From contig QHVH01000015.1 of NCBI GenBank assembly GCA_003222245.1, forward strand, positions 20,033 to 84,032: a stretch of 64,000 bases of DNA, written 5' to 3'. Each line of letters starts with the position of its first letter. The stretch's first letter is position 1. This stretch comes from Blastocatellia bacterium AA13 (GTDB taxonomy: Bacteria; Acidobacteriota; Blastocatellia; UBA7656). Of the stretch, positions 61,329-64,000 are shown piece by piece. Position numbers and translations under genes: made by a program. The notes below the pieces were generated by a model. It ran no database searches, was not told the origin of the DNA, and worked only from the letters and a program-made list of their open reading frames with translations.

Positions 61329-62696
61329 TTAGTCGCCGTAGCTTTCACGAACGGCCCGGGCGGGCACGCCGAACCGCGTCAATGACACCGCGAGCAACCA
61401 GATTATTCCCGGGATCGCTGAAAGAACTCCCGACAATACCATGACAGCGCGAGGACTCATCGAAGTAAGCAGCCAACCCGCGGCGACCATCGATAGAGTC
61501 ATCGTGCCCAACTCCAACGCCCTGTCGGTCGTGAAGACTCGTCCTCGGTATTCGTCGGGAAGCACCTTCATCATAAGCGTCTCCTGAACACCGAATTCCA
61601 TCCCGATGATCAATCGGCTTATCCCGATCAACAGAGCCATCGGTCCGATACTGGCCATGAAACCCGTCATTGCAAAGGTGGCTCCGTGGCTTATCAAAGA
61701 CCATCCGATGTATCTGCCCGCGCGCCGTTCATCAGAGGCCCATGCGCCGGCCCTGCGGGCAAGCATCATTCCGACAAACAAACCCGCGCCGGCAGCCGTG
61801 TAGAGAATCGCGACGCTCCAATCGCCGTTGTCGCCCTCCGATGCAAAGACGTGTCCGCCCATGCGGTCGTAGAGTATGTTGACCATTCCGCCTCCGGCGG
61901 CCCAGCCAATGTTGACCAGGATGATCCCTCGCACAAACGGCGTCGACCAGATGTAGGCCAGCCCTTCGCGCAAGTCGGAGATAAAATGTCGCGACGGCTG
62001 CTCCACGGGCTGCTCTATTCCGGCGATCGGCATGTCGCCGGGCTCGCCTGCTTCTTCTGCTGCCGCCAGCAACGTTGGCTCCGGCGCGGACCGGCTGAAA
62101 TCGGCTCGCATTGCTGTTTCCGGAATCAACGCGATGAACAGCGCCGACGCGACGAACGAGAGCGAATTCACCAGGAAGGCCGCGTTATAACCCAGGCTCG
62201 CAGCGGTGATGCCGCCAAGAGCAGAGCCAATGGTGAACTGAAGAAATCGAGTCGAGTACATCATTACGTTCGCGGTCAGCAGCTCTCGCCAGCTAACCAT
62301 ATTCGGCATCGCCGCGTTCTTCGCGCCCTCGAAGAATACCGACAGCGATGAGGTGAGCGCGCCGCATACGCACGCGATCCAGATCGCATGCATGGGAGCG
62401 ACCGTCAAATAACCGAGCGCCACGAGGGCCCTGAGAAGATCCGCGGCTATCATTACTCGCTTCCGCGAGACGCGATCCACCAGCACTCCGGCAAATGGCG
62501 CCGCCAGCAGAAATGGAAGTAATCGCGAGACCAGCAATGCCGTGGTGGCAAGCGGCGAGCCCGACAACATCCGGACTAGCCCGAGTTCGGCGATAAACGA
62601 GAACCAGGTACCGAGCTCACTGATAAGCTGGCCCGCCCATAGCCGTCGAAAATGGCGGTTAGATCCTAATAATTCACGATATGTTGCGGATGACAT
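61329..62696 (-). CDS. MFS transporter
   Basis: Major-facilitator exporter-type protein (455 residues) with about 12 membrane helices. The loop after helix 2 carries the sequence AGVLVDRVSRKRVMI, close to the MFS signature D-R-x-x-R-R. A long polar loop splits the two halves (about 205-245, rich in Glu and Ala). The pattern resembles the enterobactin-exporter/DHA3 group, so it may pump out a drug or siderophore. Substrate unknown. GGAG lies 8 bases before the ATG. It is not near any biosynthetic gene. Confidence 0.87.
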   Translation of the reverse strand: MSSATYRELLGSNRHFRRLWAGQLISELGTWFSFIAELGLVRMLSGSPLATTALLVSRLLPFLLAAPFAGVLVDRVSRKRVMIAADLLRALVALGYLTVAPMHAIWIACVCGALTSSLSVFFEGAKNAAMPNMVSWRELLTANVMMYSTRFLQFTIGSALGGITAASLGYNAAFLVNSLSFVASALFIALIPETAMRADFSRSAPEPTLLAAAEEAGEPGDMPIAGIEQPVEQPSRHFISDLREGLAYIWSTPFVRGIILVNIGWAAGGGMVNILYDRMGGHVFASEGDNGDWSVAILYTAAGAGLFVGMMLARRAGAWASDERRAGRYIGWSLISHGATFAMTGFMASIGPMALLIGISRLIIGMEFGVQETLMMKVLPDEYRGRVFTTDRALELGTMTLSMVAAGWLLTSMSPRAVMVLSGVLSAIPGIIWLLAVSLTRFGVPARAVRESYGD

Positions 62697-63384
62697 AACT
62701 CAGCTCCAGCTTCTTCGGACCGAAGAAGCATCTGTGGCAAATCGCGGGCTGGCGACGTGCCTGACCTTCTAACGATGTTCTGACTTTGGCTCCTTTCCAA
62801 TCAGCCTTCCAGACAGTTGAATCTCGACCATTTTATTAAGAATTCAAATGCGAACCGGCCCAAAAAACCGAAGGCCGCCAGCATCAGAGACGCTGGCGGC
62901 CATCGCGCTTGATGCTATTAATCTCTTTAGGTCCCGGCGGCCTCGCTATCGCACTTGGCGGCATGCCATTGGAGCGCTACGAAGCGGTCACTGGGCATGG
63001 CAAGGCAAAGGCGCATATGATCGCGGTCGACCTTAATGCTAAACGGTGTCTCTCTCATCAGTTTTTGTCTCGATCTATCCTTACAAGCCGATCGCGTGCA
63101 AACCACGGCGGCTATCGATAAACACAGGGTGTAGAGAATACGTTACGACCGCCGCACTGTCAATGAGTAAAGAAAAAAGGCCTGTCGCGAGGCGTTACTT
63201 ACGTTATCTGGATTCGACTTTGCCCACGCTGGAGTAGAGTACCAATCCGGGCCTGCGTGTAAAAGGGGAGATTTGTAACATCAGCGACAGGGGCGCGCGG
63301 CCTCATAAACTGGAAGCCTTCTCCTTCTTTCGCTTCGCGATCTCCCGTTGGAGCATCGGGCGGTCTGCCATCAAGAAGAGCGCG
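62697..63384. other. Gene-poor region near right edge
   Basis: No supported gene across about 690 bases. The only clear structure is the hairpin at 62873-62901. Several short open frames are present but none has a ribosome site or recognisable product. Confidence 0.5.
62873..62901 (-). terminator. Terminator-like hairpin (minus strand)
   Basis: GGCCGCCAGC (62873-62882) pairs perfectly with GCTGGCGGCC (62892-62901), loop of 9 bases. On the minus strand it is followed, after a few bases, by a run of six T (TTTTTT), which fits a terminator for genes coming from the right. Confidence 0.55.
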
Positions 63385-63807
63385 CTATGGCTGGTGACGG
63401 TTCAGATTATCCCAGTCGAAGCATAGATCAAGCGTGGCTGAAGGCGGGTCCGCTGTTTCGATCTCGATTCGCAAGAAGTGACGACCGTCGAATAGGTATT
63501 CCTGCTGGGATATGTAACCAGAAACCTGCGCGGTAAAGGTATCAGAAACGCCCTTCTCTTTAAGTAGCATGGGATCATAGAGCACGTGCCGCTTGTTCTT
63601 ATCTAGCAAGTGGCTCCGTGCCTGCCCTAGAACGATTTTAGGCGTCCTTAGCATGCGGCTTTTGATAAGCGTGAGGCTGATACTCTTAATTAGGCTCGTT
63701 TGACGGTGTATAAGCCTGATCTCGATACTCGCACTGACATAGCGGCTTGCCGATTGGGACCTTTCGGGAACGGCGGGATGGTACGCTTGTTTTATCTCGC
63801 GGCACAT
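63385..63807 (-). pseudogene. Hypothetical protein, probably 5'-truncated by insertion
   Basis: Frame of 140 residues from ATG 63807, but it is open further upstream (to 63942, where TAA stands) and has no ATG, GTG or TTG there. The upstream in-frame codons first read L-E-A-P-G-T-V-D-I-E-I-D-P-R-T before MCREIKQAYH, which looks like continuing protein sequence. The C-terminal half (VSGYISQQEYLFDGRHFLRI) resembles folded beta sequence. A candidate insertion-sequence boundary stands at about 63850. The simplest reading is a gene whose start has been lost by insertion. I do not recognise the family. It could instead be a short intact gene starting at 63807. Confidence 0.45.
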
Positions 63808-63885
63808 GGTTCGAGGGTCAATTTCAATATCAACGGTTCCTGGTGCCTCTAGTGGTGCTTGGCAGAAAAAGAATAGCAGGGTAAT

Positions 63886-64000
63886 TTGAAGAGAAGAAAG
63901 GCAGGGAGGTATAGGAATGAAAGGAAGAGAGCCATAGGAATCTTAAAGGCAGAAGAAGTAAAGCTGACCGACAAAGAGCGAGCCGAACTGGAGAGAATAG
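63886..64000 (+). CDS. N-terminus of a possible IS630-type transposase, cut by right edge
   Basis: The frame from TTG 63886 reads 38 residues to the last base: a basic start (MKRRKAGRYRNERKRA), then ILKAEEVKLTDKERAELERI. The VxLTxxERxELE pattern is the usual opening of IS630-family transposases. GGGAGG followed by ATG at 63918 is another start, but that frame stops after six codons. The beginning of the element would be near TA 63850-63851, as IS630 elements insert at TA. Only the first residues are seen, so the family is a cautious guess. Confidence 0.42.
   Translation, partial: MKRRKAGRYRNERKRAIGILKAEEVKLTDKERAELERI

Noticed and set aside
62848..63237. Short open frames on the plus strand in the right-hand gap
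   Set aside because: Overlap each other and the terminator hairpin, no ribosome sites, no recognisable sequence.

Overview
The window reads as chromosomal DNA of a free-living, Gram-negative-type, GC-moderate heterotroph. It has a TonB-family protein, a lipid A-type acyltransferase, a MurJ flippase and an exosortase H with its IPTL-CTERM partner. It also has several secreted peptidases and NtrB/NtrC-type sigma-54 regulation. This mix, with scattered single housekeeping genes (accA, fabH, sucD, xseA without their usual partners), fits Acidobacteriota, perhaps the Blastocatellia lineage. That assignment is an inference from gene content, because no rRNA is present. There are two tRNA genes, no CRISPR array, no phage, and only one possible insertion sequence at the right edge.

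Layout. 1-6.6 kb: priA (cut by the left edge), a secreted protein, a three-PAS hybrid histidine kinase and a TonB-family protein. 6.7-9.3 kb: a small unknown gene, a homoserine dehydrogenase without ACT domain and a long-helix membrane protein. 9.3-11.2 kb: a transcription unit with a promoter, a roughly 240-nt leader that can fold, a CHRD-domain protein with an internal IPTL-CTERM signal, a terminator, then exosortase H. 11.3-17.3 kb: Nudix hydrolase, SAM hydrolase, a DUF3352-like protein, a zinc-ribbon protein, and a zinc ribbon-pseudokinase-PP2C fusion. 17.6-24.1 kb: type II thioesterase, the AmmeMemoRadiSam radical SAM enzyme, a small zinc-ribbon protein and the sbcD-sbcC operon. 24.4-30.2 kb: three consecutive exported peptidases (M28, S9, M24), which together look like a peptide-scavenging set.

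30.3-38.3 kb: accA, a HAD phosphatase, an orphan strong terminator, tRNA-Ser, kbl, fabH, and a minus-strand operon of PHP phosphoesterase, an N-terminally extended deoC and a secreted Ycf48-like propeller. 38.6-38.94 kb: a compact transcription unit for a 32-residue AKKGG-repeat basic peptide, with promoter, hairpin leader and perfect terminator. 39-46 kb: lipid A-type acyltransferase, a coiled-coil secreted protein, an NtrC-type regulator, a Cys/Met PLP enzyme and murJ. 45.7-48.7 kb: a speA operon with a deoxyhypusine synthase-like protein that has Arg where the family has its catalytic Lys. 49-51.9 kb: an overlapping NtrC/NtrB pair. 52-57 kb: tRNA-Gly, a short unknown, DUF2905, sucD, xseA, a glutaredoxin-like protein with SxxC, and an acyl-CoA ligase. 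57.2-62.7 kb: radC, an L,D-transpeptidase, a membrane protein, inositol-3-phosphate synthase and an MFS exporter. 62.7-64 kb: gene-poor DNA, a minus-strand gene without a start codon, and what looks like the first 38 codons of an IS630-type transposase.

Most promising for novelty: the exosortase-H substrate with a C-terminal membrane extension and a foldable leader RNA; the AKKGG mini-protein unit; the pseudokinase-PP2C fusion; and the speA-linked deoxyhypusine synthase homologue lacking the catalytic lysine. All functional calls rest on motif recognition by eye. No database search was run.
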